Assembly (NCBI RefSeq): GCF_900172355.1
Contig: NZ_FWFZ01000014.1
Location: 1-64,000, forward strand
Reading direction: 5' to 3'
Length of the DNA: 64,000 nucleotides
From: Roseisalinus antarcticus
Lineage (GTDB): Bacteria > Pseudomonadota > Alphaproteobacteria > Rhodobacterales > Rhodobacteraceae
Shown: positions 28,032-36,134 of the stretch, piece by piece
How the letters are laid out: every line of letters starts with the position of its first letter
Position numbering within the stretch: position 1 is the first letter of the stretch
The notes under the pieces: generated by a model
Seen by the model: the letters and a program-made list of their open reading frames with translations, nothing else
What the model was told of the DNA's origin: nothing
Database searches by the model: none
Position numbers and translations under genes: made by a program

Positions 28032-29015
28032 ATGATAACCAGAGAATTTCCTCGACTGGGCCGCGACGTGTCCGAAATCGGCTTCGGCGCATGGGCGATC
28101 GGCGGCACCTGGGGCGAGGTCTCCGAGGAGGACGCCCGCGCGGCCCTGCACGCCGCGCTCGACGCTGGCGTCAGCTTCATCGACACCGCCGACGTCTACG
28201 GCGACGGCCGCTCCGAAAAGATCATCGGCGCAGTGCTGCGCGACCGCGCCGAAACGCCGGTCGTCGCCACAAAGCTCGGCCGCCGCCTCGATCCCCACGT
28301 GGCCGACGGCTACACCGCCGCCGCCATGGAAGGGTTCATCGACCGCAGCCTCGCCAATCTCGGCGTCGACGCGCTGGACCTGGTGCAGCTGCACTGCCCG
28401 CCCACCGAGGTTTATTACCGGCCCGAGGTCTTCGGCGCCCTCGACGACCTGGTGCGCCGGGGCAAGATCCGCCACTACGGCGTCTCGGTTGAAAAGGTCG
28501 AGGAGGGGCTCAAGGCGCTCGCCTATCCCGGGGTCGCCTCGGTCCAGATCATCTACAACATGTTCCGCCAGCGCCCGGCCGAGCTCTTCCTGCCGCAGGC
28601 CCGGGCGGCGGGCGTCGCGGTCATTGTGCGGGTGCCGCTCGCCAGCGGCCTGCTGACCGGCAAGATGACCGCCGGCACGACCTTCGCCGAGGACGACCAC
28701 CGCGCCTTCAACCGCGACGGCGCCGCCTTCGACAGGGGCGAGACCTTCGCCGGCGTCCCCTATGACGTTGCGCTCGAGGCGGTCGAAGAGCTGCGCGGTA
28801 TCCTGCCGGACAATCAGCCCATGGCGATCTCGGCCCTGCGCTGGATCCTGATGACAGAGGCCGTGACCGTCGCGATCCCGGGCGCGAAATCCGCCGATCA
28901 GGCCCGTGCGAACGCCGCCGCCAGCGAGACACCGCCGCTGACTCCGGATGTCATGGAAAAGATCCGCGCCCTCTACGAGACGCGCATCGCCCCGCACGTT
29001 CACCAGCTCTGGTAG
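28032..29015 (+). CDS. Aldo/keto reductase
   Basis: 327 residues, NADPH-dependent (beta/alpha)8 oxidoreductase. The catalytic tetrad is visible: Asp and Tyr in FIDTADVYGDGRSEK, Lys in VVATKLGRRLD, His in LVQLHCPP. The C-terminal coenzyme loop (VTVAIPGAKSADQARANA) is typical of the YghZ/general-stress AKR group. Substrate cannot be read from sequence. Single-gene unit between usg and the gpt-fabI cluster. Confidence 0.93.
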   Translation: MITREFPRLGRDVSEIGFGAWAIGGTWGEVSEEDARAALHAALDAGVSFIDTADVYGDGRSEKIIGAVLRDRAETPVVATKLGRRLDPHVADGYTAAAMEGFIDRSLANLGVDALDLVQLHCPPTEVYYRPEVFGALDDLVRRGKIRHYGVSVEKVEEGLKALAYPGVASVQIIYNMFRQRPAELFLPQARAAGVAVIVRVPLASGLLTGKMTAGTTFAEDDHRAFNRDGAAFDRGETFAGVPYDVALEAVEELRGILPDNQPMAISALRWILMTEAVTVAIPGAKSADQARANAAASETPPLTPDVMEKIRALYETRIAPHVHQLW

Positions 29016-29108
29016 GTCCGCACCTTCATTGCCTTCCCGTATCCCGGGGGGAGGCCGCAGGCCGGGGGGCAGCGCCCCCCTCCGCCCGCGCCGCGGCAGG
29101 GCTCCGGG

Positions 29109-29609
29109 TCAGGCCCCGCGATAGGGCTGGACGTATTGCAGTGCCATGTCCCAGGGGAAGAAGATCCAGGTGTCCTGGCTCACCTCGGTGATGAAGCTGT
29201 CCACCTGGCCGCGCCCCATGGGCTTGGCATAGACCGTGGCCACATGCGCCTTGGGCATGTGGCTGCGCACCACTTCGAGGGTCTTGCCGGTGTCCACCAG
29301 GTCGTCGACGATCAGCACGCCGGTCCCGTCGCCCACCACGTCCATGTCGGGAAACTTGATGACTCTCGGCTCGGACTGGCTCTGGTGGTCGTAGCTCTTG
29401 ACGCTGATCGTATCGACCACGCGGATGTCGAGCTCGCGTGCCACGATCATCGCCGGGGCCATGCCGCCACGGGTGATCGCGACGACCGCCTTCCAGGCGC
29501 CATGATCGGGGCCATGCCCGTCCAGCCGCCAGGCCAGCGCCCGGGAATCGCGGTGGATCTGGTCCCAACTCACATGGAACCCCTTTTCGTGGGGAAGACG
29601 ATCTTGCAT
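29109..29609 (-). CDS. gpt: Xanthine (guanine) phosphoribosyltransferase
   Basis: 166 residues. It converts xanthine or guanine plus PRPP to XMP or GMP in purine salvage. [20 protein letters not shown] and the PRPP motif [18 protein letters not shown] are diagnostic, as is [16 protein letters not shown] at the C-terminus. ATG 29609 ([10 protein letters not shown]) is used. Same direction as fabI, 44 bases downstream of it. Confidence 0.96.
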   Translation of the reverse strand: MQDRLPHEKGFHVSWDQIHRDSRALAWRLDGHGPDHGAWKAVVAITRGGMAPAMIVARELDIRVVDTISVKSYDHQSQSEPRVIKFPDMDVVGDGTGVLIVDDLVDTGKTLEVVRSHMPKAHVATVYAKPMGRGQVDSFITEVSQDTWIFFPWDMALQYVQPYRGA

Positions 29610-29653
29610 GGCTGAAATCCTTATCCCTGCCGGCTCCGAAGGGGGCGGGTCGC

Positions 29654-30478
29654 TCAGGCGTCCTTGCGTTTGGTGACCACGTCGATGTCGGGCGCATCCA
29701 CCGCCTTCATCCCGACCACGTGATATCCGGCGTCCACATGATGCACCTCGCCGGTCACCGCCGAGCCGAGATCGGACAGAAGGTAAAGGGCCGAGCCGCC
29801 GACATCGTCGATCGTCACGTTGCGCCGCAGGGGCGAGTTCAACTCGTTCCACTTGAGGATGTAGCGGAAGTCGCCGATTCCCGACGCGGCCAACGTCTTG
29901 ATCGGCCCGGCCGAGATCGCGTTGACGCGGATCCCGTCCTTGCCCAGATCCTCGGCCATGTAGCGCACTGAGGCCTCCAGCGCCGCCTTGGCCACGCCCA
30001 TCACGTTGTAGTGCGGCATCACCTGCTCCGCGCCGTAATAGGTCAGCGTCAGGGCCGCCCCGCCCTCGGTCATCATCTTCTCGGCGCGCTGCATCACCGC
30101 GGTGAAGCTGTAGACCGAGATGTCCATGGACATGGCGAAGTTGGCGCGGCTGGTGTCGACATAGCGGCCGCGCAGCTCTGACTTGTCGGAAAAGCCGATG
30201 GCGTGGACCACGAAATCGAGCCGGTCCCAACGCGCCTTCAGCCCGTCGAACAGCGCGTCGATCGAGCTCTCGTCGCCCACGTCGCAGGGCAGCACCATGT
30301 CCGAGCCGAGCTGGGCGGCCAGCGGATCGACGCGCTTTTTCAGCGCGTCGCCCTGGTAGGAAAAGGCAAGGTCGGCCCCGGCCCCGGCGCAGGCCTTGGC
30401 GATTCCCCAGGCGATCGACTTGTCGTTCGCCAGACCCATGATCAGGCCACGCTTGCCCCGCATCAATTCCGTGCCCAT
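29654..30478 (-). CDS. fabI: Enoyl-[acyl-carrier-protein] reductase (NADH) FabI
   Basis: 274 residues, SDR superfamily. It catalyses the last reduction of each fatty-acid elongation cycle. [20 protein letters not shown] is the FabI cofactor motif. The catalytic pair Tyr-x6-Lys is in [28 protein letters not shown] carries the second conserved tyrosine. ATG 30478 is preferred over the GTG at 30487. FabI is the triclosan/isoniazid-type target. The C-terminal VVTKRKDA tail is lineage-typical. Confidence 0.96.
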   Translation of the reverse strand: MGTELMRGKRGLIMGLANDKSIAWGIAKACAGAGADLAFSYQGDALKKRVDPLAAQLGSDMVLPCDVGDESSIDALFDGLKARWDRLDFVVHAIGFSDKSELRGRYVDTSRANFAMSMDISVYSFTAVMQRAEKMMTEGGAALTLTYYGAEQVMPHYNVMGVAKAALEASVRYMAEDLGKDGIRVNAISAGPIKTLAASGIGDFRYILKWNELNSPLRRNVTIDDVGGSALYLLSDLGSAVTGEVHHVDAGYHVVGMKAVDAPDIDVVTKRKDA

Positions 30479-30652
30479 GGAATCCACCCCGTCCTTGCTT
30501 GTCCCGTGCAGCGCGCGGGTCTTTGTCCCGTCCGTTTAGGCCATTGACCCTACGGCTTCAAGGCGGGCTGTACTTAGGTATGGCTTGCAGCGGGCGCCCC
30601 GGGACCCTACGGCATCCGGGTTGAAATCCACCAGGGGAACGAGCCGATCACG

Positions 30653-31258
30653 ATGTCCGACAGAACCGGAATTTTTGCGGGCGACGATCCTTTCGAGATC
30701 GCGCGCCGCTGGCTGGCCGAGGCCGAGGCCACCGAAGTCAACGATCCGAACGCAATGGCTCTTGCAACTTCGGATACCGATGGTATGCCGAATGTCCGAA
30801 TTGTGCTATTAAAGGATATCGAACCTGCAGCGTTCGTGTTCTATACCAATTACGAGAGTGCCAAGGGCGTCGAGCTGCAGCAAAGCGGTGCAGCAGCCCT
30901 GGTGCTTCACTGGAAATCCCTTCGCAGGCAGGTTCGCGTGCGGGGATTCGTTGAAAAGGAGGATGGCCAGGTTGCCGACTCGTACTACAGATCGCGCTCC
31001 CTCCAGAGCCGCATCGGTGCCTGGGCATCACGCCAATCTCAACCGCTTGCATCCCGTTCAGCTCTCATGGCACAAGTTGCGATGAACTCTGCGCGCCACG
31101 GTATGCAGCCAAGCCGCCCTCCCTTCTGGGGTGGCTTCCGGATCTCGCCGGTCGAAATGGAATTTTGGGCAGACGGCGCGTTTCGCTTGCATGATCGGTT
31201 TCGTTGGCGGCGTATCGGATCGAAAACGGATTGGTCAGTTGAAAGGCTGAACCCGTAA
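30653..31258 (+). CDS. pdxH: Pyridoxamine 5'-phosphate oxidase
   Basis: 201 residues. This FMN enzyme oxidises PNP or PMP to the cofactor PLP. Family segments: [51 protein letters not shown], and the C-terminal signature [15 protein letters not shown] with LHDRFRWRR. Length is normal. It is less GC-rich than its neighbours and divergent from fabI. Confidence 0.96.
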   Translation: MSDRTGIFAGDDPFEIARRWLAEAEATEVNDPNAMALATSDTDGMPNVRIVLLKDIEPAAFVFYTNYESAKGVELQQSGAAALVLHWKSLRRQVRVRGFVEKEDGQVADSYYRSRSLQSRIGAWASRQSQPLASRSALMAQVAMNSARHGMQPSRPPFWGGFRISPVEMEFWADGAFRLHDRFRWRRIGSKTDWSVERLNP

Positions 31259-31355
31259 TTTTTCGCGCGTTGTGTGGTCAAACGTGCTGTATGTTTCGTC
31301 GCATGTGTTCCGGGAGATGACAGGGTCCAGTCGGGCCCATTCAAAGGCGTATACA

Positions 31356-31892
31356 ATGAACGACGACATCGAGAACGGCGAAACCCTTCACGGTCGTGTC
31401 AAGTGGTTCGATCCGGGCAAGGGGTTCGGGTTTGTGGTTGCCGAGACCGGTGGCGCGGATATCCTTCTTTACGCAAACGTTCTTAGAAACTTCGGTCAGA
31501 ATTCCGTCGCGGACGGGTCAGAGATCACGGTGGAGGTTCAGGAAACCCCGCGTGGTCGCCAGGCCCTCTGCGTTCTGGACATCACGGCACCGGCCGTCCC
31601 CATTCAAAGCGGGCTGTCGGACCTGGCAGAATTCGACCCGGAGGAACTGGCGGCGGCGCCGCTGGAACCGGCGCGCGTGAAATGGTTCGACAAGGCCAAG
31701 GGATTTGGCTTTGCGAATGTTTTCGGGCTGGAAGAAGACATATTCGTTCATATAGAAGTGCTGCGACGGTCCGGCTTTGCCGACCTGCAACCGGGCGAGG
31801 CCGTCGGCCTGCGCGCGGTTCAAGGCAAGCGCGGACGCATGGCGATGGAGATCCTCTCTTGGGAAACGGCGCTCGCGCGGAACGAAGACTGA
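31356..31892 (+). CDS. Cold-shock protein with two cold-shock domains
   Basis: 178 residues. CSD1 (about 12 to 70) begins GRVKWFDPGKGFGFVVAETG. CSD2 (about 107 to 172) begins ARVKWFDKAKGFGFANVFG with DIFVHIEVLRRSGF. Both have RNP1; RNP2 is poor in CSD1 (DILLYAN) and good in CSD2 (DIFVHIE). An acidic, alanine-rich linker joins them. Double-CSD proteins are typical of Rhodobacterales and Rhizobiales and act as single-stranded nucleic-acid chaperones. Its 3' end overlaps the DUF192 gene by 34 bases. Confidence 0.93.
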   Translation: MNDDIENGETLHGRVKWFDPGKGFGFVVAETGGADILLYANVLRNFGQNSVADGSEITVEVQETPRGRQALCVLDITAPAVPIQSGLSDLAEFDPEELAAAPLEPARVKWFDKAKGFGFANVFGLEEDIFVHIEVLRRSGFADLQPGEAVGLRAVQGKRGRMAMEILSWETALARNED

Positions 31893-32362
31893 TCCCACGG
31901 ACCCTGCTGGCCCTCGCGCTCTGGGCCGGTCTGGCCGGCGCGGTCGCGGCGCAGGGATTGTGCGCCGAGGACCGCGTCACCGTCATCGGCGATTGGGGCC
32001 AGGCCCGGTTCGGGGTCGCCGTGGCGGACGAGCCCGGCGAACGGGCCCAGGGCCTGATGTACGTGGAGCGGATGCCGACCATGTCCGGCATGCTCTTCGT
32101 CTACGAGCGTCCGCAACGCGCGAGCTTCTGGATGGAGAACACGCTGTTTCCCCTCGACATGATCTTCGCCGGCCCCGACGGCACCGTGACCCGGGTCCAC
32201 GACAACGCGATTCCCCTCGACCGGACCGGCATCGACGGCGGCCCCGACGTCCAGTACGTGCTCGAGATCAACGGCGGGCTCGCCGGCCAGCTCGGCATCG
32301 CGCCGGGCGACATCCTGCAGCATCCCGCCATCGGCCCCGACCCCGCGGCCCCCTGCGGCTGA
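31859..32362 (+). CDS. DUF192 family exported protein
   Basis: 167 residues. A Sec signal peptide (residues 1 to about 31, RRLIPRTLLALALWAGLAGA then VAAQG) precedes one DUF192 domain: RFGVAVADEPGERAQGLMYV, MLFVYERPQRASFWMENTLF, LDMIFAGPDGTV and VLEINGG. The start is a TTG at 31859 within the 3' end of the cold-shock gene, with GGAG eight bases upstream; this start gives a proper signal peptide. The order csp-DUF192 is conserved in alphaproteobacteria. Molecular role unknown. Confidence 0.87.
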   Translation: MGNGARAERRLIPRTLLALALWAGLAGAVAAQGLCAEDRVTVIGDWGQARFGVAVADEPGERAQGLMYVERMPTMSGMLFVYERPQRASFWMENTLFPLDMIFAGPDGTVTRVHDNAIPLDRTGIDGGPDVQYVLEINGGLAGQLGIAPGDILQHPAIGPDPAAPCG

Positions 32363-32397
32363 TCCTTTTGCGGCGAATCGTCTGAGCGGCTATCGTT

Positions 32398-32419
32398 GGT
32401 CCCCGTAGCGACGGGGGCC
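32398..32419 (+). promoter_or_regulatory. Hairpin directly before the next start codon
   Basis: GGTCCCCGT, loop AGCG, ACGGGGGCC, then TTTC and ATG at 32424. It could be a weak terminator for the csp-DUF192 unit, or a structure hiding the G-rich ribosome-binding stretch of the following gene. Confidence 0.4.
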
Positions 32420-32423
32420 TTTC

Positions 32424-34814
32424 ATGCGACGTTATCTCCTTATCATCAGCCTCTTTCTGGGGTGCTCGGGGCCGCTCCACGCCTACGAGCTGCCGGTCCG
32501 TGCGCTCTACGAGACCCTCGATCAGGGCGAACAGGCGCTGGTCGAGGCGGAGGTCCGCGCCCGGCTTCCGACGCTCTTTTCCGACCCGGCGGACCAGGCG
32601 ATGGCCGGGCAGATGATCGAGGTCTTCGACCTGCTGGTGCAGAATCAATCGGACCAGGTGGTCAGCACCGTGCTCGCGGGGTTCATCCATTACTTCGACG
32701 TCCCCGCCATCGTCGAGGCGCGGCTGCCGGCGAACAGCCATGCCGGCACGCTTCTGCGCCAGGCGCAGGCCAACCCCGCCGTTGCCCGGCAGATCACCGA
32801 GATGCTGCTGGCGCCGCCATCGGAATGGTATGACCGCGCCGGCGCGATGGTCCGGGACCATGCGCGGGCCCGCTATGAGGCGCTGCTGTCCGAGGGCGAG
32901 GTGTTCTGGCGCGAGATGATCAACGGCATCGTCGATCCGAACCGGACGTTCCGGGGCAGGGGGATCGACCCGGTAGACCTCTATCTTCAGCTGGCCTGGG
33001 ATTGGCAGGAGCTTGTCCGCCGGCAGGATGTCAGCTGGCGCGCGGCGGTGATCGACTGCGCCTATGTCGCGCAGGAAAACGGCACCTTCGACTGGATCGG
33101 CCTGCGGCAGAGCGATTGTCCCTGGGTTCGCGAAAGCTCGATCCTCGGCAAGTGGACGGCCTTCATGCGCGAGTATGTCACCGCGACCGGCGCCATCGGC
33201 ACGCTGGGCCTGACCCATGACGAGTTCACCGAGCTTCTGCGCGTGGCCGAAGCCTCGGGCGAGGTCAAGCGCGACCCCATGGGCCGGCCGATGTTCTCAG
33301 ACTGGATCGAGCGGCGCTACGCCGCCGAACAGGCGCGGGCCCGCCGCGCGGTGCCCGCGCAGCTGGTCGCGGACATGCAGGCGAGCGCGCCTGCGTTCGA
33401 CGCCCGCATGACCGCCGTATTGCAGGATGTGGACAGGGCCTATGCCGAGGCCATCGCCGAGGTGCTCGGGCCCGAGGAGGCGGTGCGCCGGACGGGCGGC
33501 GCGATCGGCCAGGACACCGGGGCCGCCCCTGACCAAGGCATCGCCCTGACCGACCAGCCCGCCGATCCGCCTGCAACGGGCACGCCCGCCGGGTCCACGG
33601 GCTCCTCGGGTTCGACGGACTCCGGGGACCCGGATCCGGGGCCGGCCGTGGTCGACCCGCCGTCCACGCCCCAGACCTGCGACCTTGACGCGCTGGCCGC
33701 GGCCCGGGTTCCGGGGGCGGACATCCGGGCCATCGACGATCTGACCTATCGGATCGAGGCGGCGCTCGCGGGTCTCGCCGGCGCGATGCAGCCCTACCGG
33801 GCCGGCGACATCGCGGGTGCGCGCGAGAGCCTGCTGCAGGCCCGCGCCGTCGCCTCGAGCCTGCCGGATCACCCGACCTGCGACCGGCTTTACGTGCGCG
33901 CCGAACGGGGGTTGAGCCGGGTCGATCGGTTGGCTGACGATCTCGCCGATGCGGCAGCCGCCCGCGGCAGCTGCGACCCCGCGCGGATGCAGGGGATGAT
34001 CGACGGGTTCCGGGCCCAGGACCGCATGACCGTGCCGCAGCAACGCGCCCACGATCAGCTGGTCCGCGCCATCGAGCTGCTGGGAGCGGCGGCGGAGGCC
34101 GCGCCGCGGGGCCTTGCGCTCGAGGCGGAGGGCAATCTGGCGGAGGGCCGCACCCTGGTGCGCGACCTCGTCGCCGAGATGGACGAGGCCGGCCTGCAGG
34201 AGTGCGAGGCCTACGGAACGCTGACCTCGGCGCTCTGGCGGATCAACCGCAACGGTGGCCTGCTTCGTGCAGCGCGCGACGGCACCCGGACCTGCGATCT
34301 GCCCGCGCTGCGCGATCTCGTTTCGCAGGCCGAGGAGCTGGCGTTCCCGCGGCTCACCGCCCTGGCGCAAAGCGGGCTGCAGAGCTGCGGTGCCGCGCCC
34401 GGGGCCGCCGTGGCCCCGGCCCCCGCGCCAGCGCCGGCGCCCACGACCGGGCAAGCGCCCGCGGCCGCCGATTACCCGTCCTATGCGGGGCGGTGGCGGG
34501 CGGTGCGCACCCATTGGATCGAGCATGGCGATCCGCAAGCGGTCGCGCGCAACAACCGGGTCGTGGACCTTGTCCATGACGGGCCGTTCCATGGCCGCTT
34601 TCGCTATCGGCTGACCTACACGGGGGGCGAATCCAAGCTGCGCAGCGGCAGCTGGCGGGTGGACGAGAGCTATTCCACGGTCACGGTGAACTGGGCCGAC
34701 GGCGAGCGCGAGACCATGCGCATCCTCAGCCTCGCCCCGGATCGAGCCCGGATCGAGGTCATCCCCAATCCCGAGAACCCGACCCATTTCCTGATCGACT
34801 ACATCCGGGACTAG
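32424..34814 (+). CDS. Large secreted protein of unknown function
   Basis: 796 residues. The signal peptide MRRYLLIISLFLGCSGPLHA is probably cut after residue 20; a cysteine at 14 makes a lipoprotein possible but the lipobox is poor. Residues 21 to about 350 are alpha-helical, starting YELPVRALYETLDQGEQALV. A Pro/Gly/Ser/Asp-rich linker (about 370 to 420) separates a second helical half with spaced Cys-containing units (TCDLDALAAARV, TCDRLYVRAERGL, SCDPARMQGMIDG, TCDLPALRDLV). A Pro/Ala linker (APAPAPAPAPTTG) and a C-terminal beta-rich domain with YAGRWRAVRTHWIEHGDPQ complete it. I do not recognise any family. Periplasmic or surface location is inferred. Confidence 0.75.
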   Translation: MRRYLLIISLFLGCSGPLHAYELPVRALYETLDQGEQALVEAEVRARLPTLFSDPADQAMAGQMIEVFDLLVQNQSDQVVSTVLAGFIHYFDVPAIVEARLPANSHAGTLLRQAQANPAVARQITEMLLAPPSEWYDRAGAMVRDHARARYEALLSEGEVFWREMINGIVDPNRTFRGRGIDPVDLYLQLAWDWQELVRRQDVSWRAAVIDCAYVAQENGTFDWIGLRQSDCPWVRESSILGKWTAFMREYVTATGAIGTLGLTHDEFTELLRVAEASGEVKRDPMGRPMFSDWIERRYAAEQARARRAVPAQLVADMQASAPAFDARMTAVLQDVDRAYAEAIAEVLGPEEAVRRTGGAIGQDTGAAPDQGIALTDQPADPPATGTPAGSTGSSGSTDSGDPDPGPAVVDPPSTPQTCDLDALAAARVPGADIRAIDDLTYRIEAALAGLAGAMQPYRAGDIAGARESLLQARAVASSLPDHPTCDRLYVRAERGLSRVDRLADDLADAAAARGSCDPARMQGMIDGFRAQDRMTVPQQRAHDQLVRAIELLGAAAEAAPRGLALEAEGNLAEGRTLVRDLVAEMDEAGLQECEAYGTLTSALWRINRNGGLLRAARDGTRTCDLPALRDLVSQAEELAFPRLTALAQSGLQSCGAAPGAAVAPAPAPAPAPTTGQAPAAADYPSYAGRWRAVRTHWIEHGDPQAVARNNRVVDLVHDGPFHGRFRYRLTYTGGESKLRSGSWRVDESYSTVTVNWADGERETMRILSLAPDRARIEVIPNPENPTHFLIDYIRD

Positions 34815-34876
34815 GCGCCGGGCGCCGCAAACGCCCTTTCCAATTGCCGCAACGCGGATTAAGCACGGGCCACGGT

Positions 34877-34953
34877 CGGGGCGTGGCGCAGTCTGGTAGC
34901 GCACCTGTTTTGGGTACAGGGGGTCGTGAGTTCGAATCTCGCCGCCCCGACCA
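34877..34953 (+). tRNA. tRNA-Pro (TGG)
   Basis: 77 nt. CGGGGCG pairs with CGCCCCG, discriminator A and encoded CCA. The anticodon loop TTTTGGG gives anticodon TGG. The D-arm GCGCAGTCTGGTAGCGC and T-arm GAGTTCGAATCTC are intact. Confidence 0.97.
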
Positions 34954-35020
34954 CTTCCACTTCCCCACCCGATGGCCGGATCCACGGCCGGCATCTTTTC
35001 GGACGGTGCCGCCTGGTGCC

Positions 35021-35042
35021 CAGATTATTCGCGAATAATCTG
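35021..35042. repeat. 22-bp perfect palindrome, family copy 2
   Basis: CAGATTATTCG followed by its exact reverse complement, between tRNA-Pro (+) and the convergent lipoprotein gene (-). One arm is preceded by C but the other lacks the matching G, so symmetry is 22 bp. Confidence 0.9.
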
Positions 35043-35063
35043 CCCCCCTTGCCAGCGGCGCTC

Positions 35064-35564
35064 CTAGAGCAGCCGGCCGCCCGCCCGTTCCAGCACGTCC
35101 CGGATCACCCGGTTCAGCGCGGGGTCGGGCAGGCGGACGATCCTAGCGCCGCCGGCCTGAAGCGGGACGCGGATGTAATTGTCCGCGGTCACCACGTAGC
35201 CGCCATCGGCCGATCGGCTGGCGATGCTGGTGACGAAGCGGGGCAGGTTGTCCACGGTGCCGTCGAATTCGAGGATCAGCGCCGCGGCGGCCTCGACCGG
35301 GGGCAGCGATTCGCAGCGGACCTCATCCTCCGACGGACGCACCAGCGCCTGGCCCGGGTCGACGCAGGATTGCGCCACGGCGCCAAGCAGCAATTCGGGA
35401 TAGCTGGCGAAGAAGGCTCGCGCACTTTCAGGCCCGGCCTCGGGCGAGGCGGCCGGCGCAAGGCGCGGGTCCGGGCCCGGCACGGGGCCCGCGGCCCCTG
35501 CAGGGAGTGTCTCCGAACAGCCCGACAGCATGATGCAAAAAGCGGCAATCCCCGCGCGACGCAT
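35064..35564 (-). CDS. Putative lipoprotein, unknown function
   Basis: 166 residues. Signal peptide with a lipobox (AFCIMLSGC, modified Cys near residue 16), then a Pro/Ala/Gly-rich stretch and a folded domain (SARAFFASYPELLLGAVAQS, then ALILEFDGTVDNLPRF). Two further cysteines (about 67 and 84) could form a disulphide. No family was recognised. It is divergent from nrdJ. Confidence 0.75.
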   Translation of the reverse strand: MRRAGIAAFCIMLSGCSETLPAGAAGPVPGPDPRLAPAASPEAGPESARAFFASYPELLLGAVAQSCVDPGQALVRPSEDEVRCESLPPVEAAAALILEFDGTVDNLPRFVTSIASRSADGGYVVTADNYIRVPLQAGGARIVRLPDPALNRVIRDVLERAGGRLL

Positions 35565-36134
35565 GTCTTTCTCCTGTTGCTCCGCCCGACAGTTGCACGG
35601 ATGTGACGCTGCCGAAAGGGGCGCGGCGCGGCATTCCGGGCGGGCTCACGCCCCTGTGTCGGCACGGTCGGCGGCCTGCCCGGTCTTGAGGCGATACATG
35701 AGCCAAAGCGGATAAGACGCCACGACTCGTTTGGAATCTGCCCCCTTGCGCCGACACCTGTGGCGCCTGGCGCCCCGTGCCCCGGCGCCAGGCTCTGTGG
35801 ATGAATCGGCAGCGCCCCGTTGCCGCGAAATGGTTAATGGCGCGTCAATCCGAAATATCCCATATTTTGTCTAAAATGGCCGTTGACCCACTAGGGCTAG
35901 ATGGCGCAGATTGTGCTGGCTGAGAGCGGCCACACAAGATCTGGTAGGCTCGGGCACAAGGGACAGACAGACATCCAGAGATCTGGGAGGCGCCGCAAAG
36001 GGGCCGCAATGCCGGGAGAACGCTCCGGGCGATAGAGGACGTGTCTGTTCGATTGTGCTGCGCAACGACGCCGGCAGCAGGCAGAAAATCGGCACCGGAC
36101 AACCGGGCCACCTTGGGAAAAGGACCTACACGCG
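35565..36134 (+). other. nrdJ upstream region (570 bp)
   Basis: No gene is supported. CCCATATTTTGTCT at 35860 to 35873 resembles an NrdR box (consensus near ACACWATATHTTGTG) and a TTGACC follows at 35883, so the nrdJ promoter is probably here with a leader of about 220 nt. The cobalamin-riboswitch landmarks (GCCACTG and a B12 box) were looked for because NrdJ uses B12, and were not found. Confidence 0.35.

Noticed and set aside
35565-36134. Cobalamin riboswitch upstream of nrdJ
   Set aside because: Looked for because NrdJ uses B12; neither a B12 box nor the GCCACTG core is present.
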